Of a DNA stretch of 64,000 nt, positions 45,907 to 55,842 are shown in pieces. Source of the DNA: Leuconostoc mesenteroides subsp. mesenteroides ATCC 8293 (lineage in GTDB: Bacteria; Bacillota; Bacilli; Lactobacillales; Lactobacillaceae). The notes below the pieces were generated by a model that made no database searches, had not been told where the DNA came from, and saw nothing but the letters and a program-made list of their open reading frames with translations. The translations under genes and the position numbers were made by a program. Location: positions 713,001 to 777,000 of the forward strand of contig NC_008531.1 of assembly GCF_000014445.1 (NCBI RefSeq), in the 5' to 3' direction. Every line of letters starts with the position of its first letter. The stretch's first letter is position 1.

Positions 45907-46869
45907 ATGAAAAAAATTTTGGTTTTGCATACCGGTGGTACAATTTCTATGCATGAAGATGCTGATGGCGATGTCGAAACAGGAGATGAAAATCCTTTAG
46001 TTCAAGCAAAGGTTACCTTTCCAAATATCGAACTAGAAGTTGAGAACATTTTTAATTTACCAAGTGAACATATTGGTCCGTCTCATATGCTACAATTGCA
46101 AAAACGTATCTCTGAAGCCAAAAATGATTTTGATGGTGTGGTCATTACTCATGGTACTGATACCTTGGAAGAGACAGCATTCTTTCTGGATAGCACATTA
46201 AAAGTTTCGTTTCCTATTGTTATAACGGGAGCAATGCGTTCATCCAATGAACTTGGTTCAGATGGTTTGTACAATTATCAATCTGCGCTACGTGTAGCGG
46301 CAGATGATACATCCAAAAACCGTGGTGTGATAGTTGTGATGAATGATGAAATACATGCCGCTCGATTTGTAACTAAAACACACACTACTAATGTGGCAAC
46401 GTTTGCGTCACCACTTAGTGGCACGATGGGGCTACTAACGAAACGACAAATTATTTACTTTTATGACCTGCCACAACGAGAAGTATTACCAGATGTGGAT
46501 ATTAACAAAAATATCCCTGTTTTAAAGGCGTACGCTGGCATGGATGGCCAATTATTGAAAATTTTGGCTGATGCTAATATTGACGGCATTATTATTGAAG
46601 CACTTGGTGCTGGTAATTTATCTCGCGAAGCAGCTCGCGGAGTAGCATATTTATTAGCGAAAAATACGCCAGTGGTCATTGTGTCAAGAAGCTTCAATGG
46701 TGTTGCTGCACCAGTATATGATTATTTAGGTGGCGGCGTTCAATTAGAGAAATCTGGAGCAATCTTTGCGTCCAGCATTAATGGGCCTAAAGCGCGACTA
46801 AAGCTATTAATCGGACTATCAAACAACTTAAGTAAAGAACATCTAGAAACGTATTTACATGGTATTTAA
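45907..46869 (+). CDS. ansA: L-asparaginase, type I (cytoplasmic)
   Basis: This 320-residue enzyme hydrolyses asparagine to aspartate and ammonia. It has the catalytic Thr in LHTGGTISM, the second Thr in HGTDTLEETAFFL, and TGAMRSSNELGSDG. No signal peptide is present. The aspartate feeds the threonine genes encoded nearby. It is tightly linked to recO and the next gene. Confidence 0.92.
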   Translation: MKKILVLHTGGTISMHEDADGDVETGDENPLVQAKVTFPNIELEVENIFNLPSEHIGPSHMLQLQKRISEAKNDFDGVVITHGTDTLEETAFFLDSTLKVSFPIVITGAMRSSNELGSDGLYNYQSALRVAADDTSKNRGVIVVMNDEIHAARFVTKTHTTNVATFASPLSGTMGLLTKRQIIYFYDLPQREVLPDVDINKNIPVLKAYAGMDGQLLKILADANIDGIIIEALGAGNLSREAARGVAYLLAKNTPVVIVSRSFNGVAAPVYDYLGGGVQLEKSGAIFASSINGPKARLKLLIGLSNNLSKEHLETYLHGI

Positions 46870-46875
46870 CTCACT

Positions 46876-47427
46876 ATGAGAAGAATCTATTTCGTGCGTC
46901 ATAGCATTCGTGATGATAAAATTAAAGACGATTATTCGGCACCATTAACGATAGAAGGAAAGCAGTTGGCCCATGATTTGGTGGGTTATTTTGTAGACAA
47001 AAATATTAAGGCTATCTATTCATCACCTTATCAGCGTGCGTTGCAGACTATTGAACCAACAGCAACTACACTGGGTATAGAAATTAATTTGAATGCTGCA
47101 TTGCGCGAACGGCAAACTAATGACCAAATAGATTGGCAAAATCATTTAGAAAAGCTGTGGCAAAATTTTTATTTTAAAACCGCTGGGGAAGAATCTTTAG
47201 CAACTGTGCAACAAAGAATGAAAACAGCTTTTTATCAAATTATTGATGAATCTTCTGGTGAAATAATTATTACAAGTCATGGGACGGCATTAAGCTTATT
47301 GTTCCATTACTTAACAAGTGGTTATTTCAATTTTATAGACTGGCAAAAAATGGAAATGCCGGATGTATATATTGGCCTATTTGATGAAAATAATCAATGC
47401 ATCAGTTTAACAAAAGAGGCGTATTAA
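46876..47427 (+). CDS. Histidine phosphatase family protein
   Basis: This 183-residue protein has the phosphoglycerate-mutase fold: VRHSIRDD (Ser where RHG is usual) with the phosphorylated His, SSPYQRALQT, and the second His in ITSHGTALSLL. It is more likely a phosphatase than a mutase. The substrate is unknown. Its stop codon lies within the following terminator stem. Confidence 0.85.
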   Translation: MRRIYFVRHSIRDDKIKDDYSAPLTIEGKQLAHDLVGYFVDKNIKAIYSSPYQRALQTIEPTATTLGIEINLNAALRERQTNDQIDWQNHLEKLWQNFYFKTAGEESLATVQQRMKTAFYQIIDESSGEIIITSHGTALSLLFHYLTSGYFNFIDWQKMEMPDVYIGLFDENNQCISLTKEAY

Positions 47428-47452
47428 CTTTAATAGTTAATACGCCTCTTTT
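47412..47452. terminator. Bidirectional terminator with an 18-bp perfect stem
   Basis: AAAAGAGGCGTATTAACT (47412-47429) pairs perfectly with AGTTAATACGCCTCTTTT (47435-47452). It serves the histidine phosphatase (+) and aspartokinase (-) genes. Confidence 0.9.
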
Positions 47453-47457
47453 TAATG

Positions 47458-48813
47458 TCATTTAAAGATATTTGTATAGATTGCTTCTACAGCACTATCA
47501 GATAAGTCGGGCTGAATTCCTAACATAATCGAAATTTCGCTCGCTCCTTGGTTAACCATTTGTAGACTGATATTACGCTCCTTCAGGGGCGCGACAATCT
47601 CCGTCAAGGCACCAACACGATTACGCATTCCTTCACCAACAACCATTATAATACCGTAGCTTGGAATCCACTTTAATGTATCAGGTTTAATTTCAGCAGC
47701 AATATCGCTTAACATGTTATCAACTTGCTCTTGCGTTAACATTGTTTTATCAAAAATAATTGTCAAATCATCAATACCAGAAGGCATATGTTCGTAAGAA
47801 ATATTGTGACGCTTCAAAATCTCAAGAATACGAAGGGTAAAACCAACTTGTTTATTCAATAAGTACCGATGTAAGTATAGGGCAGCAAAGCGGTTGGAGT
47901 TGGCAATACCAGTTACAGGACGTGTTTGCTGAACCTCTGTAGGTGGTACGATAAATGTTCCAGGGGCATCGGGATCATTGGTATTTTTGATGTTTATACG
48001 AATACCACCTTGAATGGCTGGAATAATGGCTTCATCATGGAATACAGCAAAACCAGCATAAGATAACTCGCGCATCTCATCGTATGTCATTTGTTGGATA
48101 GCTGCTGGATGTTCGACAATTGAAGGATTAACAGCATAGATAGCACTGACATCGGTAAAGTTTTCATATAAATCAGCTCGTAGTCCGCGTGCCATAATAG
48201 CACCAGTTATGTCTGAACCACCACGTGAAAATGTAGCCATGTCGCCATTCTTAGTGTAGCCAAAGAAGCCAGGGACAATGAGTCGTTCAGAAGTTGACAG
48301 GTCTAACTCGCCGATTGTGGTATAAGAAGCGGCATCAAATGTTGCTGATCGCGCATTATCATCCACGACCAATCCAATCTCTTTAGGATCCACAAAACGA
48401 GCTGGCATACCTAAATGGTTAAAGACTTTAGCAATCAATTGCGCATTTAAATATTCGCCGTGAGCAGCGAATGCTGCATATAAATAATCAAATGATCGGT
48501 AATGTTTTCTTGCTAGATGTTCAATTTGTTCATCGAGGTCAGCTAGTTCATAATCTGGTAACTCAAAGTATTCACCAATAGAGTGATAGCGATGTTTAAT
48601 CGTTTCAATAATTTCAGTGGTATCTTCGTCTGCAAGCGTAGCTTGCGCGTATGATATCAATAAATCGGTCACCTTCCGATCATCTTTGAATCGTTTACCA
48701 GGTGCTGAGACAACAACAACTTTTCGATCATCATCAGCACGAATGATATCGTAGACACGTTGCAGTTGTTGACCGTTAGCTAGTGAAGAACCACCAAATT
48801 TTGTAACTTTCAT
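47458..48813 (-). CDS. lysC: Aspartate kinase
   Basis: This 451-residue monofunctional aspartokinase has KFGGSSLANGQQ at the N-terminus, FSRGGSDITGA in the active site, and a C-terminal pair of ACT domains (from about 310) that usually bind threonine or lysine. It phosphorylates aspartate, the first step to threonine, lysine and methionine. It is the last gene of hom-thrB-lysC, so threonine feedback is likely. Confidence 0.9.
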   Translation of the reverse strand: MKVTKFGGSSLANGQQLQRVYDIIRADDDRKVVVVSAPGKRFKDDRKVTDLLISYAQATLADEDTTEIIETIKHRYHSIGEYFELPDYELADLDEQIEHLARKHYRSFDYLYAAFAAHGEYLNAQLIAKVFNHLGMPARFVDPKEIGLVVDDNARSATFDAASYTTIGELDLSTSERLIVPGFFGYTKNGDMATFSRGGSDITGAIMARGLRADLYENFTDVSAIYAVNPSIVEHPAAIQQMTYDEMRELSYAGFAVFHDEAIIPAIQGGIRINIKNTNDPDAPGTFIVPPTEVQQTRPVTGIANSNRFAALYLHRYLLNKQVGFTLRILEILKRHNISYEHMPSGIDDLTIIFDKTMLTQEQVDNMLSDIAAEIKPDTLKWIPSYGIIMVVGEGMRNRVGALTEIVAPLKERNISLQMVNQGASEISIMLGIQPDLSDSAVEAIYTNIFK

Positions 48814-48844
48814 AATATGTAAGTGCTGGTAAGCACATATTCTC

Positions 48845-49723
48845 CTAATTATTTTTTGTAATTTGTAAACCAGTATAATCTGGTTCTAGTAATAATAGTT
48901 TTCCTGGCAAAGCCATGTTTGTCAGCACTTTTAATAACTTAGTTGCATTATCCTTTGATACGAGAGTGATAACAGTCGGACCCGCACCAGAAAGATAGGT
49001 GCCGATGATTTCTAGTTGATGGGCAGTATCACGAATAATTTTTAGGTGTGGTGCTAAATGAGCACGAGCCTGTTCATGAAATTGGTCCTTTTCAATTAAA
49101 ACACGAGCTGTATTGAAATCACCGGCGTTCAATGCTGCGGTTAAAGTATTACTGATAGCGCTGGCAGCAACACTATCTTTAAATGTCATCTTAGCAGGCA
49201 ACGCATTACGTGCTTCAGTTGTGAGCAGTTCGTAATTCGGAATGAAGGTGATGAAATTAATGTCTTTTGGTAAACTCAATGGTGCATGATAGACCTGCTC
49301 GCCATCGTAAAAGGCTGCTACACTACCTCCAAGTAACGCAGGAGCAACATTATCTGGATGACCTTCTAAAGCCGTCGCTTGCTTCAATAAAGCGTCATTA
49401 TTCAATCGCATATCAGCCAGAACATTGGCCATTGCTAGACCAGCCAACAGCGCAGAAGATGATGAACCCAGTCCGCGTGCAAGTGGAATATCAGATTTTA
49501 CAACAATACGATGAGGTGTCAAGTTTGGGGCTAATAAGAGTGCTGTTTTGACGATGAAGTTGTTAACATCACTGGGCATATTTGCACCGTAATCATGAAT
49601 CACTTGCCATTCGGAGGTTTCTTCATACACTTCTAAGGTTAAGTATAGTTTTAAGGCCACACCAAGAGAATCAAAGCCAGGGCCAATATTGGCGCTAGTA
49701 GCTGGTACAGTTATTTTAATCAT
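48845..49723 (-). CDS. thrB: Homoserine kinase
   Basis: This 292-residue GHMP kinase has the ATP loop LARGLGSSSSALLAG and the N-terminal VPATSANIGPGFDSLG. It makes O-phosphohomoserine for ThrC. It overlaps hom by 4 bases and precedes the aspartokinase gene by 31 bases. Confidence 0.94.
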   Translation of the reverse strand: MIKITVPATSANIGPGFDSLGVALKLYLTLEVYEETSEWQVIHDYGANMPSDVNNFIVKTALLLAPNLTPHRIVVKSDIPLARGLGSSSSALLAGLAMANVLADMRLNNDALLKQATALEGHPDNVAPALLGGSVAAFYDGEQVYHAPLSLPKDINFITFIPNYELLTTEARNALPAKMTFKDSVAASAISNTLTAALNAGDFNTARVLIEKDQFHEQARAHLAPHLKIIRDTAHQLEIIGTYLSGAGPTVITLVSKDNATKLLKVLTNMALPGKLLLLEPDYTGLQITKNN

Positions 49724-50997
49724 GAGAAAATTTTATACTCCGCCGCTAAATTAATGCCATCAGCATTTCGGATTGTTGTACGAATAACATTGAGCTGCGC
49801 ATCAGAGGCAGCGTGTGTCAGAGCAACTAATCGAGCAAAACCATTTTTTGCTGGGGTTTGCTTTAAATCAGTAAAACTTATTTTTGCGGAAGCAAACATA
49901 CCGGTTACGGAATACATTGCTCCTGGCGTGTCAGCTACTTCTACAACAATAAAACGTCTTGCCACGCGCTGTGAAGGTTTAGCCAAATCTAGATCTTGGT
50001 TAAAAGTATTAAATGGTCTTCCTGGCGTATTCAGCGCTAGATTGGTAGCGACATTGGTTAAATCACTTAATACCGAATTAGCAGTAGGCATTTCACCAGC
50101 GCCTGGTCCATATAGCATCACTTCACCAACTGACTCACCATTAACTAAAACGGCATTGTTTTCATTGTTAACGGTCGCTAAGGGATGGTTAAACGAAACA
50201 AGGTGAGGGGAAACCTCAATACTGAGTGCATTACCAACTCTTTGGGCAACACCAAGCAATTTGATTGCGTAGCCAAAACCGTGCGCATCGTTGATATCTG
50301 AATCCGTTAAGTCGGCAATACCAGTAATAGTTACGTCATCCATAACAGGTTGCACACCAAACGAAAAGTTAGACAAAATAATTAACTTGTATGCTGCATC
50401 AAAACCTTCCACGTCATTTGTGGGATCAGATTCAGCAAAACCTTTGTCTTGAGCTAATTTAAGGGCTTCTGCATACGTTAAACCATTTGTAGCCATTTGC
50501 GTTAGAATAAAGTTACTTGTGCCGTTAATGATACCGGCGACACGTGAAATTTCATCTGCCGTAAAACTGCTTGAAAGCGTACGCAAGATAGGCACGCCAC
50601 CGGCAACGGCAGCTTCATAATATAAATCAACACCATTCTGGTTGGCTAATTCAGCTAACTCTTGTCCACGACTTGCGATTAAATCTTTGTTTGCCGTGAC
50701 AACATGCTTTTTTGCCATAAGTGCGCGTTTGATAATATCGTATGCATAATCAATTCCACCCATGACTTCTACTACAATTTGTATTTCGTCATTGCCTAAA
50801 ATATCCTCAGGATTATCAGTGATTGGAAAATCTTGTGTAAAACCTGTGCGCGGTTTATTAAGATTATGTACGACGGCATGACGTACGACCAAATGAGATC
50901 CCGTGCGTTGGGTAATTTGATTAGCGTTTTGTTGTAAAATTTTTACGACACCACTTCCAACTGTGCCGAGACCAAAAAGACCGATGCCTATTTCCAT
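49720..50997 (-). CDS. hom: Homoserine dehydrogenase
   Basis: This 425-residue enzyme has the NAD(P)-binding GLFGLGTVGSGV, the catalytic region VEVMGGIDYA, TANKDLIASRG, GGVPILRTL and NGTSNFIL, and a C-terminal ACT domain (about 345-420) for threonine feedback. It reduces aspartate semialdehyde. It is the first gene of the minus-strand operon; the ribosome site is AAAGGGAA. Confidence 0.94.
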   Translation of the reverse strand: MEIGIGLFGLGTVGSGVVKILQQNANQITQRTGSHLVVRHAVVHNLNKPRTGFTQDFPITDNPEDILGNDEIQIVVEVMGGIDYAYDIIKRALMAKKHVVTANKDLIASRGQELAELANQNGVDLYYEAAVAGGVPILRTLSSSFTADEISRVAGIINGTSNFILTQMATNGLTYAEALKLAQDKGFAESDPTNDVEGFDAAYKLIILSNFSFGVQPVMDDVTITGIADLTDSDINDAHGFGYAIKLLGVAQRVGNALSIEVSPHLVSFNHPLATVNNENNAVLVNGESVGEVMLYGPGAGEMPTANSVLSDLTNVATNLALNTPGRPFNTFNQDLDLAKPSQRVARRFIVVEVADTPGAMYSVTGMFASAKISFTDLKQTPAKNGFARLVALTHAASDAQLNVIRTTIRNADGINLAAEYKIFS

Positions 50998-51070
50998 GTG
51001 ATATTCCCTTTATTTTGAGTATTTTATATATGTTCTTCTTATGATTTTATCATTATAATATCTAAAAATA

Positions 51071-51082
51071 AACAAATTTGTT
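51071..51082. promoter_or_regulatory. Palindrome in the hom/thrC divergent promoter region
   Basis: AACAAATTTGTT is a perfect 12-bp palindrome abutting the thrC -10 (TATAAT 51082-51087). It is a candidate operator. I see no T-box elements here. Confidence 0.35.
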
Positions 51083-51120
51083 ATAATTGGATAAATTATA
51101 AAAAAAGGAATTTAGTTACT

Positions 51121-52578
51121 ATGAATTATGTATCAACACGTGGACAGGCGCCTGCAGTTACATCTAGCCAAGCAATAATAAACGGTATTGCGCCAGATGG
51201 CGGTCTTTACGTTCCAGAAAAATGGCCAAAATTAAAATTAGATTGGAAAAATCTAAGCCAGCAAAGCTATCAAGAAATTGCCACGCAAGTATTTGATGCC
51301 TTTTTTGATGATTTTACAGTTCAGGAAATTGACCATATTATTTCAAAATCATATGGCAATCAATGGGATGCTGAGAGCATTGTGACCTTGCACAATGAAA
51401 ACAAGTTGCACTATATTGAATTGTTTCATGGACCAACCTTAGCATTCAAAGATGTTGCACTACAGGCACTACCACATCTATTAACGACAGCTGCTAAAAA
51501 GCAGTCACTAAATGATAAAATTGTTATTTTAACAGCTACATCTGGCGATACAGGAACTGCTGCTATGAGCGGCTTTGCAAATGTTGAAAATACTGAAATA
51601 GTTGTTTTTTACCCAGAAGTTGGTGTTAGTGATATTCAGCGTCAACAGATGCAAACTGAAGAGGGACACAATGCTCATGTTACAGCAATAACTGGTAATT
51701 TTGATGATGCCCAAAAAGCTGTAAAATCTATTTTGAGCGATGAGAAATTAATTCAGGAATTATCAGAAAAGGGTATGCGTTTTTCATCAGCTAATTCAAT
51801 TAATATTGGTCGATTAGTACCACAAATTGTGTATTACATTTATGCTTACGCCCAATTAGTAAAAAATGATGTGGTGGTACCAGGAGAAGAAATCAATATT
51901 GATGTGCCAACCGGAAACTTTGGTAATGTGCTTGCTTCATATTATGCCAGTCAGTTAGGATTACCAGTTCATCAGTTTACAGTTGCTTCGGATGAAAATA
52001 ATGTATTAACTGATTTTTTCAACACTGGTATCTATGATCGTCAACGTGATTTTAAAGTCACAAATTCACCGGCAATGGATATCTTAGTATCAAGCAACTT
52101 GGAACGGTTGTTGTATTTTGCTAGTGGTCGTAATGATGAAGAAGTTCGCCAGTATATGAAGTCATTAGCTGAAAATGGTCAATATACCTTGACTGATAAA
52201 ACGCGTAATTATTTGCAAAAATTCACAGCTAAATTTGCGACACAATCTCAAGTGGTTGATACGATTAAAGATGTCTTTGAAAATAGCGGTTACTTAATTG
52301 ATCCGCATACGGCTGTTGGTCGCTTTGCTTACGAAGAAGAAACACAGCAAACGTTACTTGCAGCAACAGCAAGTGCTTATAAGTTTCCACAAACAGTTTT
52401 GGCAGCATTGCAGGAAAAAAACGAAGGGGGCGTAGTGGATTTGCAAAAGCTAGCTGAACGAACAAATACAGTTATTCCAGCACAAGTAGCAACGTTATTT
52501 GATAAAACTATTGTGCACACTAAAATCATCGAGCCTGCGATGATTATGCAATCTATTAAAGACGAACTATCTATCTGA
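51121..52578 (+). CDS. thrC: Threonine synthase
   Basis: This 485-residue PLP enzyme converts phosphohomoserine to threonine. The N-terminal block is YVSTRGQAPAVTSSQAIINGIAPDGGLYVPE. The PLP lysine lies in HGPTLAFKDVALQ and the phosphate loop in TGNFGNVLASYY. It is the long form with the extra N-terminal domain. It is transcribed away from hom-thrB-lysC. Confidence 0.94.
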   Translation: MNYVSTRGQAPAVTSSQAIINGIAPDGGLYVPEKWPKLKLDWKNLSQQSYQEIATQVFDAFFDDFTVQEIDHIISKSYGNQWDAESIVTLHNENKLHYIELFHGPTLAFKDVALQALPHLLTTAAKKQSLNDKIVILTATSGDTGTAAMSGFANVENTEIVVFYPEVGVSDIQRQQMQTEEGHNAHVTAITGNFDDAQKAVKSILSDEKLIQELSEKGMRFSSANSINIGRLVPQIVYYIYAYAQLVKNDVVVPGEEINIDVPTGNFGNVLASYYASQLGLPVHQFTVASDENNVLTDFFNTGIYDRQRDFKVTNSPAMDILVSSNLERLLYFASGRNDEEVRQYMKSLAENGQYTLTDKTRNYLQKFTAKFATQSQVVDTIKDVFENSGYLIDPHTAVGRFAYEEETQQTLLAATASAYKFPQTVLAALQEKNEGGVVDLQKLAERTNTVIPAQVATLFDKTIVHTKIIEPAMIMQSIKDELSI

Positions 52579-52673
52579 TAATTGTGGGATTGTTTGCTAT
52601 ATTATGACATTTTATGATTTAAATCGTTGATTTTTTAATGTATAATTAGGCTATATCAACCAAGGAGAATCAA

Positions 52674-53906
52674 ATGTCATATCAAGAATTAGACCCTATT
52701 GTCTGGAGTGCGATTCAACAAGAAAGTGCGCGTCAAAACCGTACAATTGAATTAATCGCTTCTGAGAACTTTACATCGCAAGCCGTACGTGCCGCACAAG
52801 GTTCGGTGTTGACAAATAAGTATGCTGAAGGATACCCTTATAAGCGTTATTATGGTGGCACGGAGTACGTGGACGTTGTTGAACAGGTAGCCATCGATCG
52901 TTTAAAAGAACTTTTTGGTGCTGAATATGCTAACGTTCAGCCGCATTCTGGTTCCCAAGCGAATGCTGCTGCTTACATGGCATTTTTAAAGCCAGGTGAC
53001 AAGATATTGGGTATGAGTCTTGACGCTGGTGGACACTTGACACATGGGGCCAAGGTCAGTTTCTCTGGAAAAGTTTATGAATCACATACTTATGGATTAA
53101 ATTCGGAAACAGAAACCTTAGATTATGAAGCAATTGCCAAGCAAGCACGTGAAGTAAAACCACAGATGATTGTGGCCGGTGCTTCTGCATATTCACGAAT
53201 CATTGAATTTGATAAGTTTCGTGCGATTGCTGACGAAGTGGGTGCCTATTTAATGGTTGATATGGCGCATATTGCCGGACTTGTAGCTGCTGGGCTACAT
53301 CCCAATCCAGTAGGCATTGCAGATGTTGTTACATCAACAACACATAAAACATTGCGAGGTCCGCGTGGTGGGGTTATTCTATCACAGGAAAAGTATGCTA
53401 AGCAGCTTAATTCAGCTATTTTCCCTGGATCACAAGGTGGACCATTGGAACACATTATTGCAGGTAAAGCAATTGCCTTTGGAGAAGCTTTACAACCTAA
53501 ATTTAAAGACTACGCACAACAAGTTATTAAAAATGCGCAAGCTATGGCAAAAGTTTTCAATGATACTGAAGATATTCGTGTTGTAGCTGGTGGCACTGAC
53601 AACCATTTATTCAATTTGGACCTAACTAAAACAGCGTTAAATGGTAAGCAAACACAGGAATTATTAGACACAGTTTCAATTACTACAAACAAAGAAGCTC
53701 TGCCAAATGAACAATTAAGTCCATTTGTTACATCTGGTATTCGTATTGGAACTGCAGCAATCACAACGCGTGGATTTGATGAAGATGATGCCACTAACGT
53801 AGCCGAATTGATTGTGACAGCCATTCATCATTATGATGATGAAAAAGTACTCAAGCAAGTGAAACGTGAAGCTGAAGCATTAGCAATGACGCATCTATTT
53901 GAATAA
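52674..53906 (+). CDS. glyA: Serine hydroxymethyltransferase
   Basis: This 410-residue PLP enzyme interconverts serine and glycine with tetrahydrofolate. It shows [33 protein letters not shown], and the PLP lysine in [21 protein letters not shown] precedes the ATG. The next gene also handles folate one-carbon units. Confidence 0.96.
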   Translation: MSYQELDPIVWSAIQQESARQNRTIELIASENFTSQAVRAAQGSVLTNKYAEGYPYKRYYGGTEYVDVVEQVAIDRLKELFGAEYANVQPHSGSQANAAAYMAFLKPGDKILGMSLDAGGHLTHGAKVSFSGKVYESHTYGLNSETETLDYEAIAKQAREVKPQMIVAGASAYSRIIEFDKFRAIADEVGAYLMVDMAHIAGLVAAGLHPNPVGIADVVTSTTHKTLRGPRGGVILSQEKYAKQLNSAIFPGSQGGPLEHIIAGKAIAFGEALQPKFKDYAQQVIKNAQAMAKVFNDTEDIRVVAGGTDNHLFNLDLTKTALNGKQTQELLDTVSITTNKEALPNEQLSPFVTSGIRIGTAAITTRGFDEDDATNVAELIVTAIHHYDDEKVLKQVKREAEALAMTHLFE

Positions 53907-53910
53907 TTTA

Positions 53911-53936
53911 AAAGCTGGTAAAACCGGCTTTTTTTG
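53911..53936 (+). terminator. Terminator between glyA and the cyclo-ligase gene
   Basis: AAGCTGGT-AAA-ACCGGCTT (8 bp, one G-U) is followed by five more T. The next gene starts at 53944, so its expression seems to need readthrough. Confidence 0.75.
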
Positions 53937-53943
53937 GTGAAAA

Positions 53944-54480
53944 ATGCAAACAAAATCAGAATTAAGAATTCAACAAAAAGCAGCTCTTGCTAGAGAAAAT
54001 CTGATGAAGCGTAAAAGGGAAGAGGAGCAACTTTATGCACTACTTTTCCAGACGCCTGAATGGCAATCTGCTGATAGTATAGCAGTTACTTTGAGCATGG
54101 AGTTCGAATTAAATACGAGTCCGATTATTATTAAAGCCTGGGAAAAAAGCAAGCGAGTTCTCGTACCAAAAATTATTAATCACAAAATGATTTTTGTGGA
54201 AATAGATTCAAATACACGTTATCAAACGGGGATGTTGAACATTAGAGAGCCACTAATAGATAACTATCAGGCCGTTGAACAACTGGATCTGGTAATTGTT
54301 CCTGGGTTAGCTTTTACTGTTAGCGGTAAACGTTTAGGTTTTGGGGCTGGATATTATGATCGCTTCTTAGAACACTACGCGGGGCATACGATCAGTGTAG
54401 CCTTATCGACGCAATTACTAGATGATTTACCAACAGAAAATCATGATCAAACTGTTCAGCGTATTTTGTATGCAAAATAG
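53944..54480 (+). CDS. 5-Formyltetrahydrofolate cyclo-ligase
   Basis: This 178-residue ATP-dependent enzyme returns 5-formyl-THF, a by-product of GlyA, to the folate pool. It has the family motif LVIVPGLAFTVSGKRLGFGAGYYDRFL. The N-terminal Lys/Arg-rich helix is normal. Only a weak ribosome site (GGTGA) lies before ATG 53944, directly after the terminator T run. Confidence 0.92.
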   Translation: MQTKSELRIQQKAALARENLMKRKREEEQLYALLFQTPEWQSADSIAVTLSMEFELNTSPIIIKAWEKSKRVLVPKIINHKMIFVEIDSNTRYQTGMLNIREPLIDNYQAVEQLDLVIVPGLAFTVSGKRLGFGAGYYDRFLEHYAGHTISVALSTQLLDDLPTENHDQTVQRILYAK

Positions 54481-54522
54481 CTAATTCCTTGGTGTAGCAC
54501 TATCATCCATTTTTATCAATGT

Positions 54523-54551
54523 TTGACTTTTGGTAAATGTTTTCTTACAAT
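54523..54551 (+). promoter_or_regulatory. Promoter of cfa
   Basis: TTGACT (54523-54528) and TACAAT (54546-54551) are 17 bases apart, leaving a leader of about 20 bases. Confidence 0.75.
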
Positions 54552-54578
54552 ACCAATATAGTAGGTAAAGGGGAAATT

Positions 54579-55775
54579 ATGCTTGACAAAACAATTTATA
54601 AACAGATTTTTAAGTCTAGTTTCGACGCCCCAATCGACGTTGAATTTTGGGATGGGGAAAAGGTAAGTTACGGTCAAGGAGACCCAATTGCCACAATCAT
54701 CCTTCACGAGGTCATACCGATCAAAGACATTATGGCACATGCCTCGCTCACTTTTGGTGAAGCGTACATGGATGGAAAAATTGAAATTAAAGGTAATCTA
54801 CAACAGTTGGTTAAGATTGCGTATGATTCCAAAGAAAGTTTTTTGAATGGATCTAAGTTTTCTAAACTTATTCCTAAACACTCACACTCGGAGAATAAGA
54901 GTAAAGCAGACGTACAGAGCCATTATGATATTGGTAATGATTTTTATAACATGTGGTTGGATCCCACAATGACTTATTCTTGTGCTTACTTCGTTAGCGA
55001 AAAAGATACGCTTGAGGATGCACAATGGAACAAAGTACGCCACATTTTAAATAAACTTCATGCACAATCTGGTGAAACTTTATTAGACATCGGATGTGGC
55101 TGGGGCACATTACTGTTCACCGCAGCTAAAGAATACAACTTGGAAGCCACTGGTGTAACACTTAGTCAACAACAGTATGATTTTGTTTCTAATAAGATTA
55201 AAGAAGAAGGACTTGAAGGTCGAGTTCATGTTTATTTGGAAGACTATCGTGAGTTAAAAGATACTTATGACCATGTAACTTCTGTTGGTATGTTCGAACA
55301 CGTTGGGAAAGAAAACTTAGGTGAATACTTCAACCAAGTGAACAACCTTCTTACAGAAAATGGTACAGCCTTAATTCACGGCATTACTGGGCAACATGAC
55401 GGTGCAGGTGTTGATGCTTGGATCAATAAATACATTTTCCCAGGTGGTTACATCCCAAATATAGCGGAAAACGTGGGACACATTATTGATGCTTCTTTGC
55501 AGGTTGATGATATTGAACCGTTGCGTCGTCATTATCAGAAAACATTGGAAATTTGGACAACTAATTTCCACAAAGTTGAAGAGGAAGTTATTTCAAAATA
55601 TGGTGAACGTTTTTACAGGATGTGGGATTTATATTTGCAAGCTTGTGCAGGTTCATTTGAAGCTGGAAATATTGATGTCGTTCAGTATTTGCTCACCAAA
55701 GGGCCTTCTGGTACAAACTTACCAATGACGCGTTCATATATTTATCATGCTGATGTTGCTAGCGGTGTGAAATAG
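54579..55775 (+). CDS. cfa: Cyclopropane-fatty-acid synthase
   Basis: This 398-residue SAM-dependent enzyme adds a methylene group to unsaturated membrane acyl chains, often in acid or stationary phase. It has [18 protein letters not shown], the SAM site [16 protein letters not shown] and [12 protein letters not shown] 54579 follows AAAGGGGAA and is preferred over 54537. It has its own promoter and terminator. Confidence 0.94.
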   Translation: MLDKTIYKQIFKSSFDAPIDVEFWDGEKVSYGQGDPIATIILHEVIPIKDIMAHASLTFGEAYMDGKIEIKGNLQQLVKIAYDSKESFLNGSKFSKLIPKHSHSENKSKADVQSHYDIGNDFYNMWLDPTMTYSCAYFVSEKDTLEDAQWNKVRHILNKLHAQSGETLLDIGCGWGTLLFTAAKEYNLEATGVTLSQQQYDFVSNKIKEEGLEGRVHVYLEDYRELKDTYDHVTSVGMFEHVGKENLGEYFNQVNNLLTENGTALIHGITGQHDGAGVDAWINKYIFPGGYIPNIAENVGHIIDASLQVDDIEPLRRHYQKTLEIWTTNFHKVEEEVISKYGERFYRMWDLYLQACAGSFEAGNIDVVQYLLTKGPSGTNLPMTRSYIYHADVASGVK

Positions 55776-55797
55776 CGTGTAATCTCGTTAGATTAGT

Positions 55798-55837
55798 AAA
55801 AAGCAGTCAACTATGATTAGAAGTTGACTGCTTTTTT
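55798..55837. terminator. Bidirectional terminator between cfa and the aldo/keto reductase gene
   Basis: AAAAAGCAGTCAACT (55798-55812) pairs perfectly with AGTTGACTGCTTTTT (55822-55836), serving two convergent genes. Confidence 0.9.
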
Positions 55838-55842
55838 ATTGA

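Noticed and set aside
49267..50206. Plus-strand frames opposite thrB and hom
   Set aside because: Antisense shadows of conserved enzymes with no start signals.
51000..51120. T-box or threonine attenuator before hom or thrC
   Set aside because: No T-box core sequence, terminator hairpin or Thr-rich leader frame is present.
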